In this document: piece after piece, positions 50,866 to 59,671 of the stretch
How the letters are laid out: every line of letters begins with the position of its first letter
Numbering within the stretch: position 1 is the first letter of the stretch
Assembly (NCBI RefSeq): GCF_015352445.1
Contig: NZ_JADKPO010000019.1
Coordinates: forward strand, 1 to 64,000
Length of the DNA stretch: 64,000 nt
Source: Nocardioides agariphilus
GTDB taxonomy: Bacteria > Actinomycetota > Actinomycetes > Propionibacteriales > Nocardioidaceae
Reading direction: 5' to 3'
Program-made: the position numbers and the translations under genes
Notes under the pieces: generated by a model
Databases searched by the model: none
What the model was told of the DNA's origin: nothing
What the model saw: only the letters and a program-made list of their open reading frames with translations

Positions 50866-51911
50866 GTCTTGTCACGCTCCCAGAAGCTGGGCCCGACGGG
50901 TTCGGTGAAGTCGCTCTGTGCCACGAGGTAGCCCTCGTCGTCCACCTCGATGGGTAGCTGCGGCAGGTGGCGGGCGGCGGGGCCGAAGATCACCTTGCCG
51001 TTGTCGGCGAGGTCGAAGGTGGACTGGTGGCAGGGGCACAGCAGGTGGTGCTTGGTGCGTTCGTTCAAGGAGATGGGGCACCCGACGTGGGTGCAGATCT
51101 TGGAGAAGCACACGATGCCCTCCACCGACCAGTTCTCGCGGCCCTTCCAGGGCGTGATCTCGCCCGGCTCCATCCGGAGCAGGATCACCGCTCCCTTGGA
51201 CTTGGCGATCTGCAGCTCGACGCCCTCGACCACGTGGTGGCCCTCGTCGTCGAGCTCGAAGATCGCCGCCGGCTCGGCGTTGACCAGGTCGCCGATCTCC
51301 AGGTCGGAGACGTGGATCGGGGTGCCGACCACGTCGCGTACGACGCGCATGCCGGGCTTCCAGATCGTGTGCAGCAGCTTGTCACCCGGGAGTGGCCCGA
51401 GGTCTCGCAGCATGATGATCGGGGCCAGGCCGACCAGGCCGAGCGCGCCGAGCAAGGAGTTGCGCACCAGGGGACGACGACCGATGCCCGAGTCGTCGAC
51501 GCCCTGCAAGACCAGGCCGACCGAGGTGGAGCGGTCCTCCTCGCTGGAGGCGGCCGGGTGCCTCAGCTCGACGATCTCCTGGTCGGTCATCAGCTTGCGG
51601 GCCCAGTGGATCAGGCCGATGCCGATGCACAAGAAGGCGATGGCGAGGGTGAGGCCGAGCATCAGGTTGGAGGCGCCCAAGCCGGCGATGGTGTCCCAGT
51701 TGTCGCCGACCTGGAAGGCGAAGTAGGAGACGAAGAATCCCAGCAGGGCCACGGTGGCCACCCCGAAGAACGCCGCCACCTGACGCTCGGCGCGCTTCTC
51801 GGCCTTGGGGTCGACGTCGGTGGGCCGCCAGTGGTGCGGGGGCAGGCCCGGGTTGGGAACCGGCTCGTCGCCCTCGGGAACGGCGGGAAGGTTGTTGTCG
51901 TGGTCGTTCAC
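50862..51911 (-). CDS. qcrA: Rieske iron-sulphur subunit of the bcc complex
   Basis: A 349-residue Rieske protein with three N-terminal helices (about 45-65, 75-100 and 155-175), as in actinobacteria. The [2Fe-2S] ligands are in CTHVGCPISL and LLCPCHQSTFDL. The GTG at 51911 overlaps the qcrC stop (GTGA), and the stop overlaps the qcrB start, so qcrC-qcrA-qcrB are translated as a unit. A start further upstream at 51998 would run deep into qcrC and is rejected. Confidence 0.95.
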   Translation of the reverse strand: MNDHDNNLPAVPEGDEPVPNPGLPPHHWRPTDVDPKAEKRAERQVAAFFGVATVALLGFFVSYFAFQVGDNWDTIAGLGASNLMLGLTLAIAFLCIGIGLIHWARKLMTDQEIVELRHPAASSEEDRSTSVGLVLQGVDDSGIGRRPLVRNSLLGALGLVGLAPIIMLRDLGPLPGDKLLHTIWKPGMRVVRDVVGTPIHVSDLEIGDLVNAEPAAIFELDDEGHHVVEGVELQIAKSKGAVILLRMEPGEITPWKGRENWSVEGIVCFSKICTHVGCPISLNERTKHHLLCPCHQSTFDLADNGKVIFGPAARHLPQLPIEVDDEGYLVAQSDFTEPVGPSFWERDKT

Positions 51912-52798
51912 GCGGAGACATTCCCCTTGCTCGTCCGGGTGGTGTGGGCGGCGATCCAGACGGCGAAGCCCACGCACGCGCCGATGCCCAGCAGCCACGC
52001 GGCCAGGCCTTCGCTCACGGGGCCGAGCCCGCCGAGGCCGAAACCACCGTAGTTGGGCTGGTTCTCGAGCGACTGCAGGTATGCGATCACGTCACGCTTC
52101 TCGTCCGGCGACAGGTTGCCGTTGGAGAAGACGTCCATCGACTGGGGGCCGGTGAGCATCGCCTCGTAGATGTAGCGAGGCTCCACGCCGCGGATCTTGG
52201 GGGCATAGCCACCGCGCGGCATCGCGCCACCGGAACCCTCGAAGTTGTGGCATGCGGTGCAGTTGGTCAAGAAGATCTGGCCGCCGCGCACGATGGCTTC
52301 CTCGCGCTCCTGATCGGACAGGCCCTCGAGGCTGTAGTCACCTGCGTCCGGGATGGCGGGGCCGGGGCCGAGCGAGGCGACGTAGGCCGCCAGGGCGGCG
52401 ATCTCGTCGGCGTTGTAGACGGGGGCCTTCGCCTTGACCTGTGCGCCGGGCTGGGCCATCGGCATCCGGCCGGTGCCGACCTGGAAGTCGACGGCGGCGG
52501 CGCCGACGCCTACCAACGGCGGGCCGATGATGTTGCCGTCACGCTGCGCGCGCACGCCCTCGCCGTTTTGACCGTGGCAGAAGGCGCAGCCGACGAGGAA
52601 CAACTGGCGTCCCTTGGCGATCTGCTCGGTGTCGGACTCAGCAGCGCCTGCCGTCGCCGAGGACGGCGAGAACGCGGCGTACACAGTGCCGGTCAGCAGC
52701 AGGCCCAGCAGCAGCACGAGCAGCCCGGCCAGAGGCCGGCGCCGGTGTCGGGACACACGACCTGCCAAGCCGTTGAGCTGTCGATTCAGAAGGCGCAC
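51908..52798 (-). CDS. qcrC: Dihaem cytochrome c subunit of the bcc complex
   Basis: A 296-residue cytochrome cc that links the bcc complex directly to the aa3 oxidase. An N-terminal helix (PLAGLLVLLLGLLLTGTVYA) is followed by two c-type haem motifs, CAFCH and CTACH, each with a downstream Met candidate (GRMPMAQPGA, TGPQSMDVF), and a C-terminal anchor helix. GTG 52798 is preferred because CGAGGA lies 8 nt before it; GTG 52834 is possible. It is 39 bp downstream of ctaE. Confidence 0.95.
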   Translation of the reverse strand: MRLLNRQLNGLAGRVSRHRRRPLAGLLVLLLGLLLTGTVYAAFSPSSATAGAAESDTEQIAKGRQLFLVGCAFCHGQNGEGVRAQRDGNIIGPPLVGVGAAAVDFQVGTGRMPMAQPGAQVKAKAPVYNADEIAALAAYVASLGPGPAIPDAGDYSLEGLSDQEREEAIVRGGQIFLTNCTACHNFEGSGGAMPRGGYAPKIRGVEPRYIYEAMLTGPQSMDVFSNGNLSPDEKRDVIAYLQSLENQPNYGGFGLGGLGPVSEGLAAWLLGIGACVGFAVWIAAHTTRTSKGNVSA

Positions 52799-52837
52799 GG
52801 TGAGGGTCCTCGTATCGGTCGGCCCGACGGGCACAGG

Positions 52838-53476
52838 TTACTGGACGACGTAGATGGTGAAGAACAGGCCGATCCACACGACGTCGACGAAGTGCCAGTA
52901 GTAGGACACGACGATCGCGCTGACGGCCTGCTCGTGGGTGAAGCGCTTGGCCATGTAGGTGCGGCCCAGGACGAACAAGAAGGCGACCAGGCCACCGGTG
53001 ACATGGAGGCCGTGGAAGCCGGTGGTGAGGTAGAACATCGAGCCGTAGGCCGAGTCCTGGATGGTGGTGTTCTCCTGGACGAGCGAGACGTACTCGGTGG
53101 CCTGACCGGCGACGAAGACCGCGCCCATGACGTAGGTCAGGATGAACCACTCGCGCAGGCCCCACTTGCCGACCTGCAGCAGGCCGCCAGACCGCCCGAC
53201 CTGGCCCCGCTCGGCGGCGAACACGCCGAGCTGGCAGGTCAGCGACGACAGCACCAGGATCGTGGTGTTGACCGAGGCGAACGGGACGTTGAGCTTCTCG
53301 GTGTTGAGCGCCCACAGGTCCGGGCTCACCGCGCGGATGGTGAAGTAGGACGCGAACAGGGCGGCGAAGAACATCAGCTCGCTGGAGAGCCAGATGATCG
53401 TCCCGACGCTGACCATGCTCGGCCTGTCATGGTGTCCGTGCAGCCGCGAGGCCGGGATCGCTTGAGCAGTCGCCAC
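52838..53476 (-). CDS. ctaE: Cytochrome c oxidase subunit III
   Basis: A 212-residue membrane subunit with five helices. [40 protein letters not shown] and [20 protein letters not shown] are diagnostic. It starts the ctaE-qcrC-qcrA-qcrB operon, the usual actinobacterial arrangement. GTG 53476 is chosen because CATAAT ends 6 nt upstream, and it removes a non-conserved 42-residue extension. Confidence 0.95.
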   Translation of the reverse strand: MATAQAIPASRLHGHHDRPSMVSVGTIIWLSSELMFFAALFASYFTIRAVSPDLWALNTEKLNVPFASVNTTILVLSSLTCQLGVFAAERGQVGRSGGLLQVGKWGLREWFILTYVMGAVFVAGQATEYVSLVQENTTIQDSAYGSMFYLTTGFHGLHVTGGLVAFLFVLGRTYMAKRFTHEQAVSAIVVSYYWHFVDVVWIGLFFTIYVVQ

Positions 53477-53482
53477 GGGGTC

Positions 53483-53488
53483 ATTATG
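53483..53488 (-). promoter_or_regulatory. -10 hexamer CATAAT, leaderless ctaE operon
   Basis: On the minus strand CATAAT (one change from TATAAT) ends 6 nt before the ctaE GTG. Confidence 0.5.
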
Positions 53489-53537
53489 TCTGTAGGGCTT
53501 CCGGAGGCCACCCCCGGGCCCCGTGTTTCGAGAGGCA

Positions 53538-53543
53538 TATTCT
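53538..53543 (+). promoter_or_regulatory. -10 hexamer TATTCT, leaderless ctaG
   Basis: TATTCT ends 6 nt before the GTG at 53550. The ctaE and ctaG -10 elements lie back to back, 49 bp apart. Confidence 0.55.
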
Positions 53544-53549
53544 CGGGAC

Positions 53550-54500
53550 GTGGACACGGCACTGCTGGTGAGTCCGGCTTTGCTGCCGCGACACTCCGCC
53601 AACTACCTCCCCGAGTTCACCCTCGGCCGCATCTTCACCGACTGGGAGCTGGCACCGATACTGGCCCTGCTGACCCTGGCGGGGGTCTGTCTCTACGCCG
53701 TGGGGCTCAACAAGCTCTACAGCCGCGGCGACCACTGGCCCGTCGGTCGCACCGTGGCGTTCGGCATCGGGATCGCGGCGTTCGTGCTCGCCACCCAGTC
53801 GGGGCTGTCGGCCTACGACACGACGCTGCTGAGCGTGCACATGGCCCAGCACATGATCCTGTCGATGGTCGTGCCGTTGGCGATCGCCCTGTCGGCACCG
53901 GTCACGCTGGCGCTGCGCACGCTGCCCGCGCGGCCGCGGCGCTGGCTGCTCGTCGTCCTCCACTCCCGCCTCGGGAAGGTCCTGACGTTCCCGCCGCTGA
54001 CCTTCGTCCTGTACGTCGTGTCGCCCTGGGCGCTGTACTTCTCCGGCTGGTACTCCGCGTCCCTGCAGTCCGCGTTCGTCCACGAGGCCATGCACGTGCA
54101 CCTGGTGGTCGTGGGCTCGCTCTTCTTCTGGCCGCTGCTGGGCCTCGATCCGGTGCCCGGGCGGGTCGCCTACCCGTTCCGGATGCTGCTGGTGCTGCTC
54201 ACCTTGCCGTTCCACGCGTTCCTGGGCGTCACGATCATGAGCCAGACCGAGCTGCTGGGCGGCAACTGGTACCCCTCGCTGCACCGCACCGACATGGCTG
54301 CCTGGCTGCCCGACCCGCTCGATGACCAGCACCTGGCCGGCGGGCTGCTGTGGAGCTCGGGCGACCTGGTGGGCCTGGTCCTGTTCGGGGTGCTGTTCGT
54401 GCAGTGGGTGCGGTCCTCGATCAAGGAGGGCGAGCGCGAGGACCGCCGCCTCGACCGGCTCGAGGCCAGGGACGCCGGCAAGATGATGGGCAGCGGTTAG
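53550..54500 (+). CDS. ctaG: Cytochrome c oxidase assembly protein, CtaG type
   Basis: A 316-residue protein with about seven helices. [40 protein letters not shown] and [20 protein letters not shown] carry the conserved histidines of the caa3-type CtaG family, implicated in copper delivery to the oxidase. The C-terminus is charged ([17 protein letters not shown]). It is divergent from ctaE with a leaderless GTG start, so oxidase structural and assembly genes share one promoter region. Confidence 0.88.
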   Translation: MDTALLVSPALLPRHSANYLPEFTLGRIFTDWELAPILALLTLAGVCLYAVGLNKLYSRGDHWPVGRTVAFGIGIAAFVLATQSGLSAYDTTLLSVHMAQHMILSMVVPLAIALSAPVTLALRTLPARPRRWLLVVLHSRLGKVLTFPPLTFVLYVVSPWALYFSGWYSASLQSAFVHEAMHVHLVVVGSLFFWPLLGLDPVPGRVAYPFRMLLVLLTLPFHAFLGVTIMSQTELLGGNWYPSLHRTDMAAWLPDPLDDQHLAGGLLWSSGDLVGLVLFGVLFVQWVRSSIKEGEREDRRLDRLEARDAGKMMGSG

Positions 54501-54507
54501 CCACCGG

Positions 54508-54513
54508 TAGCAT
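54508..54513 (+). promoter_or_regulatory. -10 hexamer TAGCAT, leaderless start
   Basis: TAGCAT ends 6 nt before the GTG at 54520. Confidence 0.5.
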
Positions 54514-54519
54514 GCGCGG

Positions 54520-54921
54520 GTGAGCTTGAGGGTCCTGGTCTACAGCGACGACGTCAACACCCGCCAACAGGTGATCTTGGCGCTCGGGCGGCGACCCCAC
54601 CCCGACCTTCCCGAGCTGACCTACGTCGAGGTCGCCACCGAGCCGGTCGTGATCCAGCACATGGATGCGGGTGGAGTCGATCTCGCGATCCTCGACGGCG
54701 AGGCAGTGCCGGCCGGTGGCATGGGCATCGCCAAGCAGCTCAAGGACGAGATCTACCAGTGCCCTCCGATCCTCGTGCTCACCGGACGTCCGCAGGACGC
54801 CTGGTTGGCCACCTGGTCGCGGGCCGAGGCGGCCGTGCCTCATCCGATCGACCCGATCCAGCTCGCCGAGGCGGTCGTGGGACTTCTGCGCTCCCGCGTG
54901 CCCGCCGTGCCCGGCGACTGA
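54520..54921 (+). CDS. Receiver-domain-like protein
   Basis: A 133-residue single-domain protein that follows the response-regulator fold: [20 protein letters not shown] for the first strand and acidic pocket, [20 protein letters not shown] with the candidate phospho-Asp, [12 protein letters not shown] with the conserved Thr, and [19 protein letters not shown] where a Lys-Pro is usual. The Lys is replaced by His, so it may be an atypical receiver. There is no output domain and no kinase nearby. Its partner is unknown. Confidence 0.75.
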   Translation: MSLRVLVYSDDVNTRQQVILALGRRPHPDLPELTYVEVATEPVVIQHMDAGGVDLAILDGEAVPAGGMGIAKQLKDEIYQCPPILVLTGRPQDAWLATWSRAEAAVPHPIDPIQLAEAVVGLLRSRVPAVPGD

Positions 54922-54944
54922 CGTCAGCAGCGTCCGGTCCAGCC

Positions 54945-55970
54945 GTGTCTACGTGGCCCGAGGTGCTCGCCGCGCTGGTCGCGGGGCGCGACCTCACGGG
55001 CGAGCAGACGTCGTGGGCGATGGGGGAGGTCCTCGCCGGTGAGGCGACACCCGCGCAGATCGCCGGCTTCGCCGTCGGGCTGAAGGCCAAGGGCGAGACC
55101 GTCGAGGAGGTCACCGGGCTGGCCGAGGCGATGTACGCCGCTCGCACGCCCATCGACGTACCCGGCCGGCTGCTCGACGTGGTCGGCACCGGCGGTGACC
55201 GCTCGATGTCGGTCAACATCTCGACGATGGCCGCGATCGTCGCCGCAGGTGCCGGCGCCAGGGTCGTCAAGCACGGCAACCGCTCGGCGTCCTCCCAGTC
55301 GGGCAGCGCCGACGTGCTGGAGGCCCTGGGCATCCGGCTCGACCTGCCACCCGAGCGCGTGGCCGAGGTCGCCGAGCAGGTCGGCATCACGTTCTGCTTC
55401 GCCGCCGCGTTCAACCCGGCGATGCGCCACACGGCCGCACCGCGTCGCGAGCTGGGCATCGGCACGACCTTCAACATCTTGGGACCACTCGCCAACCCCA
55501 CTCGCCCCGCCGCCCAGGCGGTCGGCTGCGCCGACCCGCGGATGGCACCGGTCATGGCGGGTGTGTTCGCCGCCAGGGGCGCCGATGCCTGGGTCTTCCG
55601 CGGCGACGACGGCCTCGACGAGCTGACCACCACGACCACCTCGACGGTGTGGGTGGTGCACGACGGCCGGGTGACGACCACGACCATCGACCCTGGGGCG
55701 TTCGGCCTTGCCACCGCCAGCCAGGACGACCTGCGCGGGGGAGGTGCCGCCCACAACGCCGACGTCGTACGCCGACTCCTGGCGGGCGAGCCCGGTGCGG
55801 TCCGCGATGCGGTGCTGCTCAACGCCGGCGCGGCTCTGGCGGTGTATGACGCCCCCGCGGCGCCACCCGACGAGGCGCTCGCGGCTGGCTTGGCCAAGGC
55901 CCGCGACGCCGTCGACTCCGGGGCCGCCGAGGCCGTCCTCGAGCGTTGGGTGGCGGCCACAGGGGCTTGA
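54945..55970 (+). CDS. trpD: Anthranilate phosphoribosyltransferase
   Basis: A 341-residue enzyme of tryptophan biosynthesis that joins anthranilate and [24 protein letters not shown] is the N-terminal helical domain; the PRPP site [20 protein letters not shown], the anthranilate region [20 protein letters not shown] and [20 protein letters not shown] with [13 protein letters not shown] are clear. The ctaE-trpD neighbourhood is, as I recall it, shared with mycobacteria; no other trp gene is adjacent. GTG 54945 is the only start that begins at the conserved N-terminus. Confidence 0.95.
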   Translation: MSTWPEVLAALVAGRDLTGEQTSWAMGEVLAGEATPAQIAGFAVGLKAKGETVEEVTGLAEAMYAARTPIDVPGRLLDVVGTGGDRSMSVNISTMAAIVAAGAGARVVKHGNRSASSQSGSADVLEALGIRLDLPPERVAEVAEQVGITFCFAAAFNPAMRHTAAPRRELGIGTTFNILGPLANPTRPAAQAVGCADPRMAPVMAGVFAARGADAWVFRGDDGLDELTTTTTSTVWVVHDGRVTTTTIDPGAFGLATASQDDLRGGGAAHNADVVRRLLAGEPGAVRDAVLLNAGAALAVYDAPAAPPDEALAAGLAKARDAVDSGAAEAVLERWVAATGA

Positions 55971-55974
55971 TCCG

Positions 55975-56010
55975 CCGACCCGTGACGGCTGCAGGACCGT
56001 CAGGAGTCGG
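55975..56010 (+). terminator. Weak hairpin after trpD
   Basis: TGACGG (55983-55988) pairs with CCGTCA (55997-56002), enclosed by CCGAC and GTCGG. It lies between trpD and the sigma factor gene and has no T-tract. Confidence 0.4.
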
Positions 56011-56020
56011 CTGCGTCCGC

Positions 56021-56026
56021 TAACCT
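56021..56026 (+). promoter_or_regulatory. -10 hexamer TAACCT, leaderless sigma gene
   Basis: TAACCT ends 7 nt before the ATG at 56034. A direct repeat TTGGACAAA (56026-56034 and 56037-56045) straddles the start codon. Confidence 0.45.
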
Positions 56027-56033
56027 TGGACAA

Positions 56034-56624
56034 ATGTTGGACAAAGTTGCCGGATCGGGCAACCGGGGCCCGCTGACTGGCGAACACCGAGGTGTGGACC
56101 AAGGACAGGCGATCGGCGCCCGGCTGGCGAAGGGCGAGGATGCTGCGCTCGAAGACGCCTACGCGGCGTACTCGCGCAGCCTGCTGTCGTTCCTGCGGAG
56201 GTACGTCGGTGCGGACGAGGCCGAGGACGTGCTGCAGCGCACCTTTCTCGACGTCTGGCGCAGTGCGTCGCGCTACGACCCGGACCAGCGGTTCAGCACC
56301 TGGCTGTTCACGCTCGCCCACCGGCGGGCCGTCGACACCCTTCGTACGCGCCGACACGTCGTCGTCGACGTCGAGTCCCTGCGCGACCTGGTGGGCGAGG
56401 ACGGACGCGAGACCGTCGACCGCTACGCCGACGCTGCCGACGTACGCGCGGCCGTCGACCGGCTGCCGGACCACGAGCGAGAGGTCATCGAGCTGGCCTA
56501 CTTCGGCGAGCTGACCCAGCGCGAGATCGCCTCGACGCTCGACCTGCCGCTCGGCACAGTCAAGGCCCGTGCGGCGCGCGGCACCCGCCGGCTCGGCGAC
56601 CTGGTCGCGGGAGACGTCGCGTGA
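56034..56624 (+). CDS. sigK: ECF sigma factor, SigK-like
   Basis: A 196-residue extracytoplasmic-function sigma factor. Region 2 (AYAAYSRSLLSFLRRYVGAD, EAEDVLQRTFLDVWRSASRY, FSTWLFTLAHRRAVDTLR) and region 4 (AVDRLPDHEREVIELAYFGE, LTQREIASTLDLPLGTVKAR) are complete. It overlaps an anti-sigma gene (GTGA), and a fasciclin-domain gene follows, the same trio as SigK-RskA-MPT70/83 in M. tuberculosis, so it is named SigK-like by context. Other ECF groups cannot be excluded. Confidence 0.88.
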   Translation: MLDKVAGSGNRGPLTGEHRGVDQGQAIGARLAKGEDAALEDAYAAYSRSLLSFLRRYVGADEAEDVLQRTFLDVWRSASRYDPDQRFSTWLFTLAHRRAVDTLRTRRHVVVDVESLRDLVGEDGRETVDRYADAADVRAAVDRLPDHEREVIELAYFGELTQREIASTLDLPLGTVKARAARGTRRLGDLVAGDVA

Positions 56625-57307
56625 GCGCCCTCGCCCACGCCGACCTCTCGGGCCTGCTGCGAGGCGCCCTCGGCAACGACGAGGTGGCGCTCACCGGTGC
56701 CCACGTGCGGGGCTGCCCCTCCTGCCGTCAGGACCTGGTCGAGACCGCCGTCGGTCACGCGCTGCTGGCGCACAGCGCCCAGGTCCTCGGACCCGAGCAG
56801 CCGGGTGAGCCCAGCCCTGCGCCGACCGTGGCCCAGCTCTTGGCGAGCCTGCCCGCAGAGCGCTCGCACCGCCCGGGTCTTCGCCTGATGGCGGTCGCGG
56901 CCGCTCTGGTAGGCGCCGCCGGGGTGGGCGCCGCCGTACACGCCAGGACGGTCGAGGACGGTACGCCGGAGCCGGACCGTTCTGCCTCGCTCCTGGCCCT
57001 CGGCGGCACCGGAGGCGGCACGGTGGCGATGACAGAGCTTCCGGGCCCGTCCGCGCGCACCGCCATGAGGATCAGCACCCATGACCTGCCCGACGTGGCG
57101 CGCGGGCAGTTCTACTACGCCTGGCTGCTCGACCCGGCCACGAACAAGATGCTTCCCCTCGGCCAGGTCGGCCCCAGCGGCACGGCTTCGTTCGAGGTGA
57201 GCGACGCCTTGCTGGCGGCGTACTCCGCCGTCGACGTCAGCCTCGAGGTCGACGACGGCAACCCCCAGCACTCACCGACGTCGGTGCTCAGGGCGAGCTA
57301 CGCCTGA
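56621..57307 (+). CDS. rskA: Anti-sigma factor, RskA-like
   Basis: A 228-residue membrane anti-sigma factor. The N-terminal cytoplasmic domain has the zinc motif HVRGCPSC (His28, Cys32, Cys35). A helix at about 88-108 (LRLMAVAAALVGAAGVGAAV) crosses the membrane, and the extracellular C-terminal part (GQFYYAWLLDPATNKMLPLG, LEVDDGNPQHSPTSVL) fits the RskA sensor domain. Translation is coupled to the sigma gene, as needed for stoichiometric control. Release of the sigma factor probably follows regulated proteolysis, as known for RskA. Confidence 0.88.
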   Translation: MSALAHADLSGLLRGALGNDEVALTGAHVRGCPSCRQDLVETAVGHALLAHSAQVLGPEQPGEPSPAPTVAQLLASLPAERSHRPGLRLMAVAAALVGAAGVGAAVHARTVEDGTPEPDRSASLLALGGTGGGTVAMTELPGPSARTAMRISTHDLPDVARGQFYYAWLLDPATNKMLPLGQVGPSGTASFEVSDALLAAYSAVDVSLEVDDGNPQHSPTSVLRASYA

Positions 57308-57354
57308 AGCCCGTGCACCGCGGCATCACATCCCACCACCCAAGGAGACACACC

Positions 57355-57993
57355 ATGAGGTTCCGCTCGATCATCGGATCCGCCACGGCGATCGCACTGC
57401 TCGCCGTACCAGCCCTGACGGCTGCCGCGCCCGCGCAGGCGCAGGAGTCCTCGCGCCAGCTCGGCACCCGCAGCCTGGCCAAGGTACTGGCCAAGGACGG
57501 GGTCAAGTTCGACACCAACTCCGGCGACTTCGACATCGTGGAGGCGGCGGTGTACGCCGTCGCGGCCGCGAAGCCGGACAGTCCCGTGCTCCTGCTTGCC
57601 GACGGACGGCAGCGGCTGACGGCCTTCGTGCCGACCGATCTGGCCTTCCGCAACCTGGTCAAGGCGCTGACCGGCAAGACCTACTACTCCGAGAAGCGGG
57701 TCTTCAACAAGATCGCTGCGCTCGTGCCCATCGACCTTCTCGAGACGACCCTGCTCTACCACGTGGTGCCGGGCGCGACGATCACCGCTGCGAAGGCCCT
57801 CCAGGCCGACGGCGTGAAGCTGGCCACGGCTGCGGGCCCGAAGCTGCGGGTCAAGGTCGTGGGCGGCAAGGTCAAGCTGATCGACAAGGACCCCGACACC
57901 AGGGCCGCCGTCGTCATCGTGCCCGACATCAACAAGGGCAACAGGCAGATCGCCCACGGCATCAACGCCGTGCTTCTTCCTGCCGACCTGTGA
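57355..57993 (+). CDS. Secreted fasciclin-domain protein
   Basis: A 212-residue exported protein. The signal peptide is MRFRSIIGSATAIALLAVPA with cleavage after AQA near residue 30. The FAS1 domain covers about residues 45-210, with RLTAFVPTDLAFRNLVKALT, LLETTLLYHVVPGATITAAK and the C-terminal IAHGINAVLLPADL. FAS1 proteins mediate adhesion or interactions at the surface. An earlier ATG at 57313 is rejected because ATG 57355 follows AAGGAGAC and starts the signal peptide. It probably belongs to the SigK regulon. Confidence 0.92.
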   Translation: MRFRSIIGSATAIALLAVPALTAAAPAQAQESSRQLGTRSLAKVLAKDGVKFDTNSGDFDIVEAAVYAVAAAKPDSPVLLLADGRQRLTAFVPTDLAFRNLVKALTGKTYYSEKRVFNKIAALVPIDLLETTLLYHVVPGATITAAKALQADGVKLATAAGPKLRVKVVGGKVKLIDKDPDTRAAVVIVPDINKGNRQIAHGINAVLLPADL

Positions 57994-57999
57994 TCGAGT

Positions 58000-58021
58000 C
58001 GGTGTCGACCGGCTGACACCG
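58000..58021 (+). terminator. Terminator candidate after the fasciclin gene
   Basis: CGGTGTC and GACACCG form a 7-bp stem around 8 nt, just after the stop codon, followed by a T-containing tail (CAATTCTTCC). Confidence 0.55.
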
Positions 58022-58037
58022 CAATTCTTCCCGCGCT

Positions 58038-58096
58038 TCCCGGTGCCCCTTCTCCTGGCGGGCCCCCTGCGCCAAACTGACCAGTGGGCACCGGGA
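58038..58096. repeat. Inverted repeat between convergent genes
   Basis: TCCCGGTGCCC (58038-58048) and GGGCACCGGGA (58086-58096) are perfect 11-bp arms separated by 37 bp. The pair lies between the fasciclin gene and the convergent membrane-protein gene and could end transcription from the minus strand. Confidence 0.5.
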
Positions 58097-58184
58097 GCCG
58101 TGGGGGGCGAGCCTTCCCACGTGCTCATTGCCTGCGGACCGCGTCGTCTCACCCCCGAACGGCGCGGTTCGGCATGTCAGGCGC

Positions 58185-59666
58185 CTACGGGTTGGGCCAG
58201 TCCTCGGGCGCCTCGAGCAGCACCAGGTCCGCGCTCCGGTGCAGGACCTGCCAGTCTTCGAGCTCGTCGAGGCCGTAGGTGAGCTTGCTGCCGGGCTTGA
58301 GCAGGGCGTAGTGCGCGCCGGTCTGCTCGACCGTGCGGAGCCAGCCTGAGTTGGTGGCGTCCAGCTGGTAGTTCCGTGCGATCTCGTTGTCGGTGAAGAT
58401 GTCGCCGTAGCCGTTCATCACGAACTCGAGCTCCGGCCACCGCCACATGAAGTAGCCGCCCTGACCCCAGTCGTTGAGGATCACCGTGCCCGCAGGCATC
58501 TCGTCGAGGGCCGAGAGCCACTCGGGGTAGGTGTCCGGCGGCTGGTCGGCCGTGCGGGGAACCAGGAGGGCCAGCACCGTCAGGCAGGCGAGCCCACCGA
58601 GGAGGACCGCCGATCTCTCCAGGCGGGATACGGGCAGCAGGTCGCGTAGCGCCGCTTGGACGGCCATGGCAGCGAACGGCACCAGCATCACGGCGGCCAC
58701 CATCACCGTGCGGTTGGTGTAGAGCGCCCAGCCGCCGGCCAGGCCCAGCAGGAGCAGGTCTGTCCAGGCGTAGACCGACGTGCTCCGGGCCAGCCGCAGG
58801 ACGACGACGCCCAGCAGGATGAGTACGCAGATCGCGTTGCCGGTGCGGAAGTCCGGTGGCTGCCACTCGGCGAAGTACTGGCCGCGCGAGTTGACCTCGA
58901 GGACCGCAGCGAACAGTCGGGGACCGACGGGCGTCAGTGCGGAGACGACGATCGAGCCCAGCGGGATGGCTGCCAGCCGAAGCCACTGCCGGCGAGCGAC
59001 GCTGCGGTCGAGGGCCAGACCGACCAAGGCGACCAGGCCGATGATGATGCCGACCGGCCACATCCCGTGCGTCATCGCCCACACCCACGCGAGCGGGACC
59101 AGCCACCAGCGAGCCTTGCCGTCGCGGCGGGTGTCGAGCCAGGCTGCCGTCGTCAGCAGGATGAACAGGTAGCTCAGCACCTGGGGGCGCATCGAGAGGC
59201 CGGGTGAGGCCGCCAGGATCGCCACCACGGTCACCGGCGCCGCGGCGATCGGGCTCGCGTAGCGACGGGCGACCGACCAGATCGTGTAGGCCAGCGCCAG
59301 GTACATCAGCCCGGAGAGCCAAGCGACTCCGGCCAGCCCGAACCACTCCTCGAACTGGGCCATGACGACCTGCGGCAGCCACTGGGTCGGCACCCAGTCG
59401 GCCGTGCCGAAGGTCGTCACGCTCCCCGGGTGCTGCAGGGACCAGGCACCGGTGAGGAACTCGTGCCCGAACCTGAGATGGAAGTAGGTGTCGGTATTGG
59501 CGAGCGGGTCCTTGGCGTGGTTGGTCAGCACGGCGAAGCCACCGAGCACGATCAACGTCGGGATCACGTAACGCAGCACGGTCAGGATGCTCGGCCCGCT
59601 GTCCTTGCGAGGCTCGGGTACCTCGGCATCCGAAGCGAGGGATGCGGTCGTGGTCTCGGTCGCCAT
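58185..59666 (-). CDS. Polytopic membrane protein, GT-C-like
   Basis: A 493-residue protein with about ten to twelve helices followed by a soluble C-terminal domain of about 110 residues (AGTVILNDWGQGGYFMWRWP, GYGDIFTDNEIARNYQLDAT). An early periplasmic loop carries DTYFHLRFGHEFLTGAWSLQ with an acidic/histidine pair, as in GT-C glycosyltransferases and related membrane proteins. That fold is inferred; substrate unknown. ATG 59666 is chosen because the first helix starts about 30 residues later. It follows the YgjV-GNAT gene by 5 bp, suggesting one transcript. Confidence 0.75.
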   Translation of the reverse strand: MATETTTASLASDAEVPEPRKDSGPSILTVLRYVIPTLIVLGGFAVLTNHAKDPLANTDTYFHLRFGHEFLTGAWSLQHPGSVTTFGTADWVPTQWLPQVVMAQFEEWFGLAGVAWLSGLMYLALAYTIWSVARRYASPIAAAPVTVVAILAASPGLSMRPQVLSYLFILLTTAAWLDTRRDGKARWWLVPLAWVWAMTHGMWPVGIIIGLVALVGLALDRSVARRQWLRLAAIPLGSIVVSALTPVGPRLFAAVLEVNSRGQYFAEWQPPDFRTGNAICVLILLGVVVLRLARSTSVYAWTDLLLLGLAGGWALYTNRTVMVAAVMLVPFAAMAVQAALRDLLPVSRLERSAVLLGGLACLTVLALLVPRTADQPPDTYPEWLSALDEMPAGTVILNDWGQGGYFMWRWPELEFVMNGYGDIFTDNEIARNYQLDATNSGWLRTVEQTGAHYALLKPGSKLTYGLDELEDWQVLHRSADLVLLEAPEDWPNP

Positions 59667-59671
59667 CTGCC

